Shown: piece after piece, positions 1 through 10,970 of the stretch | How the letters are laid out: every line of letters begins with the position of its first letter | Position numbering within the stretch: position 1 is the stretch's first letter | NCBI GenBank assembly: GCA_958298945.1 | Contig: OY282608.1 | Span: 63,526,951-63,590,950 of the forward strand | Source: Atherix ibis | Taxonomy: Eukaryota > Arthropoda > Insecta > Diptera > Athericidae | Direction of reading: 5' to 3' | DNA length: 64,000 nt | Notes under the pieces: generated by a model | What the model saw: only the letters and a program-made list of their open reading frames with translations | Database searches by the model: none | What the model was told of the DNA's origin: nothing | Made by a program: the position numbers and the translations under genes

Positions 1-3000
1 GTTTGTTGGTTTGTTGGCTTGTTGGTTTGTTGGTTTGTTGGCTTGTTGGCTTGTTGGTTTGTTGGTTTGTTAGCTTGTTGGTTACTTAGTTTGTTGGTTT
101 GTTGGTTTATTGGTTTGTTGGCTTGTTGGCTTGTTGGTTTGTTGGTTTGTTGGTTTGTTGGTTTGTTGGCTTGTTGGTTTGTTGGTTTGTTGACTTGTTG
201 GTTTGTTGGTTTGTTGGTTTGTTGGCTTGTTGGCTTGTTGGTTTGTTGGTTTGTTGGCTTGTTAGTTTGTTGGTTTGTTGGCTTGTTGGCTTGTTGGTTT
301 GTTTGTTTGTTGGTTTATTGGTTTGTTGGTTTGTTGGTTTGTTGGTTTTTTGGTTTGTTGGTTTGTTGGTTTGTTGGCTTGTTGGTTTGTTGGTTTGTTG
401 GCTTGTTGGTTTGTTGGTTTGTTGGCTTGTTGGCTTGTTGGTTTGTTGGTTTGTTAGCTTGTTGGTTACTTAGTTTGTTGGTTTGTTGGTTTATTGGTTT
501 GTTGGCTTGTTGGCTTGTTGGTTTGTTGGTTTGTTGGTTTGTTGGCTTGTTAGTTTGTTGGTTTGTTGGTTTGTTGGTTTGTTGCTTTGTTGGTTTGTTG
601 GTTTGTTGGCTTGTTGGCTTGTTGGTTTGTTGGCTTGTTAGTTTGTTGGTTTGTTGGTTTGTTGGTTTGTTGCTTTGTTGGTTTGTTGGTTTGTTGGCTT
701 GTTGGCTTGTTGGTTTGTTAGTTTGTTGGCCTTCTGGTTTGTTGGTTTGTTGGTTTGTTGGTTTGTTGGTTTGTTGGCTTGTTGGTTTGTTGGTTTGTTG
801 GCTTGTTGGTTTGTTGGCTTGTTGGCTTGTTGGTTTTTTGGCTTGTTGGTTTGTTAGTTTGTTGGTTTGTTGGTTTGTTGGTTTGTTGGTTTATTTGTTT
901 GTTTGTTTGTTGGCTTGTTGGTTTGTTGGTTTGTTGGTTTGTTGGCTTGTTGGTTTGTTGGTTTGTTGGCTTGTTGGCTTGTTGGTTTTTTGGTTTGTTG
1001 GTTTGTTGGTTTGTTGGTTTTTTGGTTTGTTGGTTTGTTGGTTTGTAGGTTTGTTGGTTTGATGGTTTGTTGGTTTGTTGGTTTATTTGTTTGTTGGTTT
1101 GTTGGCTTGTTGGTTTGTTGGTTTGTTGGTTTGTTGGCTTGTTGGTTTGTTGGTTTGTTGGCTTGTTGGCTTGTTGGTTTTTTGGTTTGTTGGTTTGTTG
1201 GTTTGTTGGTTTTTTGGTTTGTTGGTTTGTAGGTTTGTTGGCTTGTTGGTTTGTTGGTTTGTTGGTTTGTTGGCTTGTTGGTTTGTTGGTTTGTTGGCTT
1301 GTTGGCTTGTTGGTTTGTTGGTTTGTTGGTTTGTTGGCTTGTTGGCTTGTTGGTTTGTTGGTTTGTTGGTTTGTTGGCTTGTTGGTTTGTTGGTTTGTTG
1401 GTTTGCTGGTTTGTTGACTTGTTGGTTTGTTGGTTTGTTGGCTTGTTGGCTTGTTGGTTTGTTGGATTGTTGGCTTGTTGGTTTGTTGGTTTGTTGGCTT
1501 GTTGGCTTGTTGCTTTGTTCGTTTGATGGTTTGGTGGTTTGTTGGTTTTTTGGTTTGTTGGATTTTTGGTTTGTTGCTTTGTTGGTTTGTTGGTTTGTTG
1601 GCTTGTTGGCTTGTTAGTTTGTTGGCTTGTTAGTTTGTTAGTTTGTTGGCTTTTTGGTTACTTGGTTTGTTGTTTTGTTGGCTTGTTGGCTTGTTGGTTT
1701 GTTGCTTTGTTCGTTTGATGGTTTGTTGGTTTGTTGGTTACTTGGTTTGTTGGTTTGTTGGTTTGTTGGCTTGTTGGTTTGTTGGCTTGTCTGTTTGTTG
1801 GTTTGTTGGCTTGTTGGCTTGTTGGTTTGTTGGTTTGTTGGTTTGTTGGTTTGTTGGTTTGTTGGTTTTTTGGTTTGTTCGTTTATTTGTTTGTTGGTTT
1901 GTTGGCTTGTTGGTTTGTTGGTTTGTTGGCTTGTTGGTTTGTTGGTTTGTTGGTTTGTTGGTTTGTTGGCTTGTTGGTTTGTTGGTTTGTTGGTTTGTTG
2001 GCTTGTTGGTTGGTTGGTTTGTTGGCTTGTTGGCTTGTTGCTTTGTTCGTTTGATGGTTTGTTGGTTTGTTGGCTTGTTGGTTTGTTAGTTTGTTGGTTT
2101 GTTGGTTTGTTGGTTTGTTGGTTTGTTGGTTTGTTGGTTTGTTGGTTTGTTGGTTTGTTGGTTTGTGGGCTTGTTGGTTTGTAGGTTTGTTGGCTTGTTG
2201 GTTTGTTGGTTTGTTGGCTTGTTGGCTTGTTGGTTTGTTGGTTTGTTGGCTTGTTGATTACATAGTTTGTTGGTTTGTTGGTTTGTTGGTTTGTTGGTTT
2301 TTGGTTTGTTGGCTTATTTGTTTGTTGGTTTGTTGCCTTGTTGGTTTGTTGGTTTGTTGGTTTGTTGGCTTGTTGGTTTGTTGGCTTGTTGGTTGGTTGG
2401 TTTGTTGGCTTGTTGGCTTGTTGCTTTGTTCGTTTGATGGTTTGTTGGTTTGTTGGCTTGTTGGTTTGTTAGTTTGTTGGTTTGTTGGTTTGTTGGTTTG
2501 TTGGTTTGTTGGTTTGTTGGTTTGTTGGTTTGTGGGCTTGTTGGTTTGTTGGTTTGTTGGCTTGTTGGTTTGTTGGTTTGTTGGCTTGTTGGCTTGTTGG
2601 TTTGTTGGCTTGTTGGCTTGTTGGTTTGTTGGCTTGTTGGTTTTTTGGCTTGTTGGCTTGTTGGTTTGTTGGTTTGTTGGCTTGTTGGCTTGTTGGTTTG
2701 TTGGTTTGTTGGTTTATTGGTTTGTTGGTTTGTTGGCTTGTTGGTTTGTTGGTTTGTTGGTTTGTTGGCTTGTTGGCTTATTAGTTTGTTGGTTTGTTGG
2801 TTTGTTGGTTTGTTGGCTTGTTGGTTTGTTGGTTTGTTGGCTTGTTGGTTTGTTGGTTTGTTAACTTGTTGGTTTGTTGGTTTGTTGGCTTGTTGGCTTG
2901 TTGGTTTGTTGGTTTGTTGGTTTGTTGGCTTGTTGGCTTGTTGGTTTGTTGGTTTGTTGGTTTGTTGGTTTGTTAGTTTGTAGGCTTTTTGGTTACTTGG

Positions 3001-3069
3001 TTTGTTGGCTTGTTGGTTTGTTGGTTTGTTGGTTTATTGCTTTGTTCGTTTGATGGTTTGTTGGTTTGT
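1..3069 (+). repeat. Higher-order block I, oldest copy (A then K modules)
   Basis: The block opens with two A-module starts, gttacttag at 81-89 and 465-473, 384 bases (48 octamers) apart. It then runs through gccttctg at about 729, several gtttatttg units, and a K module with the 16-mer ctttgttcgtttgatg at 1513, 1705, 2041, 2424 and 3040. It matches the following block: gttacttag 465 pairs with 3824, the 16-mer at 2041 pairs with 5416, and gattacatag at 2256 pairs with 5615. The offset drifts from 3,359 to 3,375 and then drops to about 3,175 after 2.5 kb because this copy carries an extra internal duplication. Long open frames here (for example 19-1062) are octapeptide read-throughs, not genes. 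Confidence 0.8.
2006..2620 (+). repeat. Local 383-bp duplication inside module K
   Basis: The word ttggttggttgg occurs at 2006 and 2389, and the 16-mer ctttgttcgtttgatg at 2041 and 2424. Both pairs are 383 bases apart. The rare gtttgtggg unit also appears in each half (2161 and 2528), with two octamers fewer in the second. The spacing is 48 octamers minus one base, explained by the 7-base unit gtttttg at 2297-2303 between the halves. The related copies near 5.4 and 7.8 kb lack the second half, so this duplication arose in this copy or was lost in the others. Confidence 0.75.
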
Positions 3070-3935
3070 TGGTTACTTGGTTTGTTGGTTTGTTGGTTTG
3101 TTGGCTTGTTGGTTTGTTGGCTTGTTGGTTTGTTGGTTTGTTGGTTTGTTGGTTTGTTGGCTTGTTGGTTTGTTGGTTTGTTGGCTTGTTGGTTTGTTGG
3201 CTTGTTGGTTTGTTGGCTTGTTGGATTGTTGGTTTGTTAGTTTGTTGTTTTGTTGGTTCATTGGTTTGTTGGTTTGTTGGTTTGTTGGTTTGTTGGTTTG
3301 TTGGTTTGTTGGTTTGTTGGTTTATTTGTTTGTTGGTTTGTTGGTTTGTTGGTTTGTTGGTTTGTTGGTTTGTTGGTTTCTTGGTTTATTTGTTTGTTGG
3401 TTTGTTGGCTTGTTGGTTTGTTGGTTTGTTGGTTTGTTGGTTTTTTGGTTTTTTGGTTTGTTGGTTTGTTGGTTTGTTGGCTTGTTGGTTTGTTGGTTTG
3501 TTGGCTTGTTGGTTTGTTGGTTTGTTGGCTTGTTGGCTTGTTGGTTTGTTGGTTTGTTGGTTTGTTGGTTTGTTGGCTTGTTGGTTTGTTGGTTTATTGA
3601 CTTGTTGGTTTGTTGGTTTGTTGGTTTGTTGGCTTGTTGGCTTGTTGGTTTGTTGGTTTGTTGGCTTGTTAGTTTGTTGGTTTGTTGGCTTGTTGGCTTG
3701 TTGGTTTGTTGGTTTGTTGGTTTATTGGTTTGTTGGTTTGTTGGTTTGTTGGTTTGTTGGCTTGTTGGTTTGTTGGTTTGTTGGCTTGTTGGCTTGTTGG
3801 TTTGTTGGTTTGTTAGCTTGTTGGTTACTTAGTTTGTTGGTTTGTTGGTTTATTGGTTTGTTGGCTTGTTGGCTTGTTGGTTTGTTGGTTTGTTGGCTTG
3901 TTAGTTTGTTGGTTTGTTGGTTTGTTGGTTTGTTG
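3070..3935 (+). repeat. C module followed by the start of an A module
   Basis: This segment holds gttcattgg at 3256, then gtttatttg units near 3330 and 3387, paired gttttttg units near 3443-3452, and gttacttag at 3824-3832. The same order appears at 8,614-9,110 (gttcattgg 8694, gttacttag 9102), where about 160 bases are missing. It joins block I to the 2.34-kb duplication. Confidence 0.7.
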
Positions 3936-6270
3936 CTTTGTTGGTTTGTTGGTTTGTTGGCTTGTTGGCTTGTTGGTTTGTTGGCTTGTTAGTTTGTTGG
4001 TTTGTTGGTTTGTTGGTTTGTTGCTTTGTTGGTTTGTTGGTTTGTTGGCTTGTTGGCTTGTTGGTTTGTTAGTTTGTTGGCCTTCTGGTTTGTTGGTTTG
4101 TTGGTTTGTTGGTTTGTTGGTTTGTTGGTTTGTTGGTTTGTTGGCTTGTTGGTTTGTTGGTTTGTTGGCTTGTTGGTTTGTTGGCTTGTTGGCTTGTTGG
4201 TTTTTTGGCTTGTTGGTTTGTTAGTTTGTTTGTTTGTTGGTTTGTTGGTTTGTTGGTTTATTTGTTTGTTGGTTTGTTGGCTTGTTGGTTTGTTGGTTTG
4301 TTGGTTTGTTGGCTTGTTGGTTTGTTGGTTTGTTGGCTTGTTGGCTTGTTGGTTTTTTGGTTTGTTGGTTTGTTGGTTTGTTGGTTTTTTGGTTTGTTGG
4401 TTTGTAGGTTTGTTGGTTTGTTGGTTTGTTGGTTTGTTGGTTTATTTGTTTGTTGGTTTGTTGGCTTGTTGGTTTGTTGGTTTGTTGGTTTGTTGGCTTG
4501 TTGGTTTGTTGGTTTGTTGGCTTGTTGGCTTGTTGGTTTTTTGGTTTGTTGGTTTGTTGGTTTGTTGGTTTTTTGGTTTGTTGGTTTGTAGGTTTGTTGG
4601 CTTGTTGGTTTGTTGGTTTGTTGGTTTGTTGGCTTGTTGGTTTGTTGGTTTGTTGGCTTGTTGGCTTGTTGGTTTGTTGGTTTGTTGGTTTGTTGGTTTG
4701 TTGGCTTGTTGGCTTGTTGGTTTTTTGGTTTGTTGGTTTGTTGGCTTGTTGGTTTGTTGGTTTGTTGGTTTGCTGGTTTGTTGACTTGTTGGTTTGTTGG
4801 TTTGTTGGTTTGTTGGCTTGTTGGCTTGTTGGTTTGTTGGATTGTTGGCTTGTTGGTTTGTTGGTTTGTTGGCTTGTTGGCTTGTTGCTTTGTTCGTTTG
4901 ATGGTTTGTTGGTTTGTTGGTTTTTTGGTTTGTTGGATTTTTGGTTTGTTGCTTTGTTGGTTTGTTGGTTTGTTGGCTTGTTGGCTTGTTGGTTTGTTGG
5001 CTTGTTAGTTTGTTAGTTTGTTGGCTTTTTGGTTACTTGGTTTGTTGTTTTGTTGGCTTGTTGGCTTGTTGGTTTGTTGCTTTGTTCGTTTGATGGTTTG
5101 TTGGTTTGTTGGTTACTTGGTTTGTTGGTTTGTTGGTTTGTTGGCTTGTTGGTTTGTTGGCTTGTCTGTTTGTTGGTTTGTTGGCTTGTTGGCTTGTTGG
5201 TTTGTTGGTTTGTTGGTTTGTTGGTTTGTTGGTTTGTTGGTTTTTTGGTTTGTTCGTTTATTTGTTTGTTGGTTTGTTGGCTTGTTGGTTTGTTGGTTTG
5301 TTGGCTTGTTGGTTTGTTGGTTTGTTGGTTTGTTGGTTTGTTGGCTTGTTGGTTTGTTGGTTTGTTGGTTTGTTGGCTTGTTGGTTGGTTGGTTTGTTGG
5401 CTTGTTGGCTTGTTGCTTTGTTCGTTTGATGGTTTGTTGGTTTGTTGGCTTGTTGGTTTGTTAGTTTGTTGGTTTGTTGGTTTGTTGGTTTGTTGGTTTG
5501 TTGGTTTGTTGGTTTGTTGGTTTGTAGGCTTCTTGGTTTGTTGGTTTGTTGGCTTGTTGGTTTGTTGGTTTGTTGGCTTGTTGGCTTGTTGGTTTGTTGG
5601 TTTGTTGGCTTGTTGATTACATAGTTTGTTGGTTTGTTGGTTTGTTGGTTTGTTGGTTTGTTGGTTTTTGGTTTGTTGGCTTATTTGTTTGTTGGTTTGT
5701 TGCCTTGTTGGTTTGTTGGTTTGTTGTTTTGTTGGCTTGTTGGTTTGTTGGTTTGTTGGCTTGTTGGCTTGTTGGTTTGTTGGCTTGTTGGCTTGTTGGT
5801 TTGTTGGCTTGTTGGTTTTTTGGCTTGTTGGCTTGTTGGTTTGTTGGTTTGTTGGCTTGTTGGCTTGTTGGTTTATTGGTTTGTTGGTTTGTTGGTTTGT
5901 TGGTTTGTTGGCTTGTTGGTTTGTTGGTTTGTTGGTTTGTTGGCTTGTTGGCTTATTAGTTTGTTGGTTTGTTGGTTTGTTGGTTTGTTGGCTTGTTGGT
6001 TTGTTGGTTTGTTGGCTTGTTGGTTTGTTGGTTTGTTAACTTGTTGGTTTGTTGGTTTGTTGGCTTGTTGGCTTGTTGGTTTGTTGGTTTGTTGGTTTGT
6101 TGGCTTGTTGGCTTGTTGGTTTGTTGGTTTGTTGGTTTGTTGGTTTGTTAGTTTGTAGGCTTTTTGGTTACTTGGTTTGTTGGCTTGTTGGTTTGTTGGT
6201 TTGTTGGTTTGTTGCTTTGTTCGTTTGATGGTTTGTTGGTTTGTTGGTTACTTGGTTTGTTGGTTTGTTG
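3936..6270 (+). repeat. 2.34-kb tandem duplication, first copy
   Basis: From the gctttgttgg unit at 3936 to about 6270 the order of variant octamers is reproduced in the next 2.34 kb. Matching landmarks include the gccttctg unit (4080), the 16-mer ctttgttcgtttgatg at 4888, 5080, 5416 and 6215, gattacatag at 5615 and the 7-base unit gtttttg at 5664. The offset to copy two is 2,335 before about 4,100 and 2,343 after it, because copy two carries one more GTTTGTTG after gccttctg. Confidence 0.88.
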
Positions 6271-8613
6271 CTTTGTTGGTTTGTTGGTTTGTTGGCTTGT
6301 TGGCTTGTTGGTTTGTTGGCTTGTTAGTTTGTTGGTTTGTTGGTTTGTTGGTTTGTTGCTTTGTTGGTTTGTTGGTTTGTTGGCTTGTTGGCTTGTTGGT
6401 TTGTTAGTTTGTTGGCCTTCTGGTTTGTTGGTTTGTTGGTTTGTTGGTTTGTTGGTTTGTTGGTTTGTTGGTTTGTTGGTTTGTTGGCTTGTTGGTTTGT
6501 TGGTTTGTTGGCTTGTTGGTTTGTTGGCTTGTTGGCTTGTTGGTTTTTTGGCTTGTTGGTTTGTTAGTTTGTTTGTTTGTTGGTTTGTTGGTTTGTTGGT
6601 TTATTTGTTTGTTGGTTTGTTGGCTTGTTGGTTTGTTGGTTTGTTGGTTTGTTGGCTTGTTGGTTTGTTGGTTTGTTGGCTTGTTGGCTTGTTGGTTTTT
6701 TGGTTTGTTGGTTTGTTGGTTTGTTGGTTTTTTGGTTTGTTGGTTTGTAGGTTTGTTGGTTTGTTGGTTTGTTGGTTTGTTGGTTTATTTGTTTGTTGGT
6801 TTGTTGGCTTGTTGGTTTGTTGGTTTGTTGGTTTGTTGGCTTGTTGGTTTGTTGGTTTGTTGGCTTGTTGGCTTGTTGGTTTTTTGGTTTGTTGGTTTGT
6901 TGGTTTGTTGGTTTTTTGGTTTGTTGGTTTGTAGGTTTGTTGGCTTGTTGGTTTGTTGGTTTGTTGGTTTGTTGGCTTGTTGGTTTGTTGGTTTGTTGGC
7001 TTGTTGGCTTGTTGGTTTGTTGGTTTGTTGGTTTGTTGGTTTGTTGGCTTGTTGGCTTGTTGGTTTTTTGGTTTGTTGGTTTGTTGGCTTGTTGGTTTGT
7101 TGGTTTGTTGGTTTGCTGGTTTGTTGACTTGTTGGTTTGTTGGTTTGTTGGTTTGTTGGCTTGTTGACTTGTTGGTTTGTTGGATTGTTGGCTTGTTGGT
7201 TTGTTGGTTTGTTGGCTTGTTGGCTTGTTGCTTTGTTCGTTTGATGGTTTGTTGGTTTGTTGGTTTTTTGGTTTCTTGGATTTTTGGTTTGTTGCTTTGT
7301 TGGTTTGTTGGTTTGTTGGCTTGTTGGCTTGTTGGTTTGTTGGCTTGTTAGTTTGTTAGTTTGTTGGCTTTTTGGTTACTTGGTTTGTTGTTTTGTTGGC
7401 TTGTTGGCTTGTTGGTTTGTTGCTTTGTTCGTTTGATGGCTTGTTGGTTTGTTGGTTACTTGGTTTGTTGGTTTGTTGGTTTGTTGGCTTGTTGGTTTGT
7501 TGGCTTGTCTGTTTGTTGGTTTGTTGGCTTGTTGGCTTGTTGGTTTGTTGGTTTGTTGGTTTGTTGGTTTGTTGGTTTGTTGGTTTTTTGGTTTGTTCGT
7601 TTATTTGTTTGTTGGTTTGTTGGCTTGTTGGTTTGTTGGTTTGTTGGCTTGTTGGTTTGTTGGTTTGTTGGTTTGTTGGTTTGTTGGCTTGTTGGTTTGT
7701 TGGTTTGTTGGTTTGTTGGCTTGTTGGTTGGTTGGTTTGTTGGCTTGTTGGCTTGTTGCTTTGTTCGTTTGATGGTTTGTTGGTTTGTTGGCTTGTTGGT
7801 TTGTTAGTTTGTTGGTTTGTTGGTTTGTTGGTTTGTTGGTTTGTTGGTTTGTTGGTTTGTTGGTTTGTAGGCTTCTTGGTTTGTTGGTTTGTTGGCTTGT
7901 TGGTTTGTTGGTTTGTTGGCTTGTTGGCTTGTTGGTTTGTTGGTTTGTTGGCTTGTTGATTACATAGTTTGTTGGTTTGTTGGTTTGTTGGTTTGTTGGT
8001 TTGTTGGTTTTTGGTTTGTTGGCTTATTTGTTTGTTGGTTTGTTGCCTTGTTGGTTTGTTGGTTTGTTGTTTTGTTGGCTTGTTGGTTTGTTGGTTTGTT
8101 GGCTTGTTGGCTTGTTGGTTTGTTGGCTTGTTGGCTTGTTGGTTTGTTGGCTTGTTGGTTTTTTGGCTTGTTGGCTTGTTGGTTTGTTGGTTTGTTGGCT
8201 TGTTGGCTTGTTGGTTTATTGGTTTGTTGGTTTGTTGGTTTGTTGGTTTGTTGGCTTGTTGGTTTGTTGGTTTGTTGGTTTGTTGGCTTGTTGGCTTATT
8301 AGTTTGTTGGTTTGTTGGTTTGTTGGTTTGTTGGCTTGTTGGTTTGTTGGTTTGTTGGCTTGTTGGTTTGTTGGTTTGTTAACTTGTTGGTTTGTTGGTT
8401 TGTTGGCTTGTTGGCTTGTTGGTTTGTTGGTTTGTTGGTTTGTTGGCTTGTTGGCTTGTTGGTTTGTTGGTTTGTTGGTTTGTTGGTTTGTTAGTTTGTA
8501 GGCTTTTTGGTTACTTGGTTTGTTGGCTTGTTGGTTTGTTGGTTTGTTGGTTTGTTGCTTTGTTCGTTTGATGGTTTGTTGGTTTGTTGGTTACTTGGTT
8601 TGTTGGTTTGTTG
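6271..8613 (+). repeat. 2.34-kb tandem duplication, second copy
   Basis: This copy reproduces 3,936-6,270 with very few changes. By eye I found four: one extra octamer after gccttctg (about 6,420-6,480), a G-to-A near 7,166 (gacttg for ggcttg), a G-to-C near 7,275 (gtttcttgg for gtttgttgg) and a T-to-C near 7,440 (gatggc for gatggt). Landmarks fall 2,343 bases downstream of their partners (16-mer at 7231, 7423, 7759 and 8558; gattacatag at 7958; gtttttg at 8007). After 8,613 the sequence follows the C module of 3.1 kb instead. Confidence 0.88.
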
Positions 8614-9110
8614 GTTTGTTGGCTTGTTGGTTTGTTGGCTTGTTGGTTTGTTGGTTTGTTGGTTTGTTGGCTTGTTGGCTTGTTGTTTTGTTGGTTCATT
8701 GGTTTGTTGGTTTGTTGGTTTGTTGGTTTGTTGGTTTGTTGGTTTGTTGGTTTGTTGGTTTGTTGGTTTGTTGGTTTATTTGTTTGTTGGTTTGTTGGTT
8801 TGTTGGTTTGTTAGTTTGTTGGTTTGTTGGTTTCTTGGTTTATTTGTTTGTTGGTTTGTTGGCTTGTTGGTTTGTTGGTTTGTTGGTTTGTTGGCTTGTT
8901 AGTTTGTTGGTTTGTTGGCTTGTTGGCTTGTTGGTTTGTTGGTTTGTTGGTTTATTGGTTTGTTGGTTTGTTGGTTTGTTGGTTTTTTGGTTTGTTGGTT
9001 TGTTGGTTTGTTGGCTTGTTGGTTTGTTGGTTTGTTGGCTTGTTGGTTTGTTGGTTTGTTGGCTTGTTGGCTTGTTGGTTTGTTGGTTTGTTAGCTTGTT
9101 GGTTACTTAG
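8614..9110 (+). repeat. C module, shortened copy of the 3.1-3.8 kb segment
   Basis: It contains gttcattgg at 8694 and gttacttag at 9102-9110. The offset from the earlier C module is 5,518 at its start, 5,438 at gttcattgg and 5,278 at gttacttag, so octamer blocks were lost in steps of 80 and 160 bases (10 and 20 units). Confidence 0.7.
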
Positions 9111-10119
9111 TTTGTTGGTTTGTTGGTTTATTGGTTTGTTGGCTTGTTGGCTTGTTGGTTTGTTGGTTTGTTGGTTTGTTGGTTTGTTGGCTTGCTGGTT
9201 TGTTGGTTTGTTGACTTGTTGGTTTGTTGGTTTGTTGGTTTGTTGGCTTGTTGGCTTGTTGGTTTGTTGGTTTGTTGGCTTGTTAGTTTGTTGGTTTGTT
9301 GGCTTGTTGGCTTGTTACTTTTTTCGTTTGTTGGTTTGTTGGTTTGTTGGTTTGTTGGTTTGTTGGTTTGTTGGTTTGTTGGTTTGTTGGTTTGTTGGTT
9401 TATTTGTTTGTTGGTTTTTTGGTTTGTTGCTTTGTTGGTTTGTTGGTTTGTTGGCTTGTTGGCTTGTTGGTTTGTTGGCTTGTTGGTTTGTTAGTTTGTT
9501 GGTTTGTTGGTTTTTTGGTTTGCTGGTTTGTTGGCTTGTTGGTTTGTTGGCTTGATGGTTTGTTGGTTTGTTGGTTTGTTATCTTGTTGGCTTGTTGGTT
9601 TGTTGGTTTGTTGGCTTGTTGGTTTGTTAGTTTGTTGGCTTTTTGGTTACTTGGTTTGTTGGCTTGTTGGCTTGTTGCTTTGTTGGTTTGTTGGTTTGTT
9701 GGCTTGTTGGCTTGTTGGTTTGTTAGTTTGTTGGCTTTTTGGTTACTTGGTTTGTTGGTTTGTTGGCTTGTTGGTTTGTTGGTTAGTTCGTTTGTTGGTT
9801 TTTTGGTTTGTTGGTTTGTTGGTTTGTTGGTTTGTTGGTTTGTTGACTTGTTGGTTTGTTGGTTTGTTGTCTTCTTGGTTTGTTAGTTTGTTGGCTTGTT
9901 GGCTTGTTGGTTTGTTGGTTTATTGGTTTGTTGGCTTGTTGGTTTGTTGGTTTGTTGGCTTGTTGGTTTGTTAGTTTGTTGGTTTGTTGGTTTGTTGGTT
10001 TGTTGGTTTGTAGGTTTGTTGGTTTGTTGGTTTGTTGGCTTGTTGGCTTGTTGGTTTGTTGGCTTGTTGGTTTGTTAGTTTGTCGGCTTTCTGGTTTGTT
10101 GGTTTGTTGGTTTGTTGGT
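9111..10119 (+). repeat. A start passing into module B, with a 96-bp local duplication
   Basis: After an A-like start this segment has a degenerate unit pair acttttttcgtttg near 9,317, a gctgg unit at about 9,522 and ggcttgatgg near 9,550 (module B words). The word ggctttttggttacttgg then occurs twice, with gttacttgg at 9646 and 9742, 96 bases (12 octamers) apart. A ggttagttcg word follows near 9,782. These are the first module B words in the window, so this is where the K-rich left part meets the B-containing part. Confidence 0.65.
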
Positions 10120-10970
10120 TTGTTGGTTTGTTAGTTTGTTGGCTTGTTGGTTTGTTGGTTTGTTGGCTTGTTGGTTTGTTAGTTTGTTGGCTTGTTGGCT
10201 TGTTGGTTTGTTGGTTTGTTGGTTTGTTGGCTTGTTGGTTTGTTGGTTTGTTGGTTTGTTGGTTTGTTAGTTTGTTGGCTTGTTGGTTTGTTGGTTTGTT
10301 GGCTTGTTCGTTTGTTAGTTTGTTGGCTTGTTGGCTTGTTGGTTTGTTGGTTTGTTGGTTTGTTGGCTTGTTGGTTTGTTGGTTTGTTGGCTTGTTGGTT
10401 TGTTAGTTTGTCGGCTTTCTGGTTTGTTGGTTTGTTGGTTTGTTGGTTTGTTGGTTTGTTGGCTTGTTCGTTTGTTGGTTTGTTGGCTTGTTGGTTTGTT
10501 AGTTTGTTGGTTTTTTGGTTTGTTGGTTTGTTGGTTTGTTGGTTTGTTGGTTTGTTAGTTTGTTGGCTTGTTGGTTTGTTGGTTTGTTGGCTTGTTGGTT
10601 TGTTAGTTTGTTGGCTTGTTGGCTTGTTGGTTTGTTGGTTTGTTGGTTTGTTGGCTTGTTGGTTTGTTGGTTTGTTGGTTTGTTGGTTTGTTAGTTTGTT
10701 GGCTTGTTGGTTTGTTGGTTTGTTGGCTTGTTCGTTTGTTAGTTTGTTGGCTTGTTGGCTTGTTGGTTTGTTGGTTTGTTGGTTTGTTGGCTTGTTGGTT
10801 TGTTGGTTTGTTGGCTTGTTGGTTTATTAGTTTGTTGGCTTGTTGGTTTGTTAGTTTGTTGGTTTGTTGGTTTGTTGGTTTGTTGGTTTGTTCGTTTGTT
10901 GGCTTGTTGGCTTGTTTGTTTGTTAGTTTGTTGGTTTGTTGGCTTGTTGGTTTGTTGGTTTGTTGGCTTG
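10120..10970 (+). repeat. 424-bp tandem duplication
   Basis: The same order of T-type and C-type octamers, including gcttgttcg units at about 10,309 and 10,733, appears twice at a spacing of 424 bases, exactly 53 octamers. The rare gtcggctttctgg word seen at 10,082 and near 10,410 belongs to the same local family. Borders are approximate because the units between landmarks are nearly identical. Confidence 0.65.

Noticed and set aside
298..312. GU-rich element (tgtttgtttgt), a CELF1-type RNA binding word, and forkhead-like TRTTTRY words in gtttatttg units
   Set aside because: They arise automatically when G8 changes to T or G5 to A in the octamer. There is no transcript, promoter or context to give them a role.
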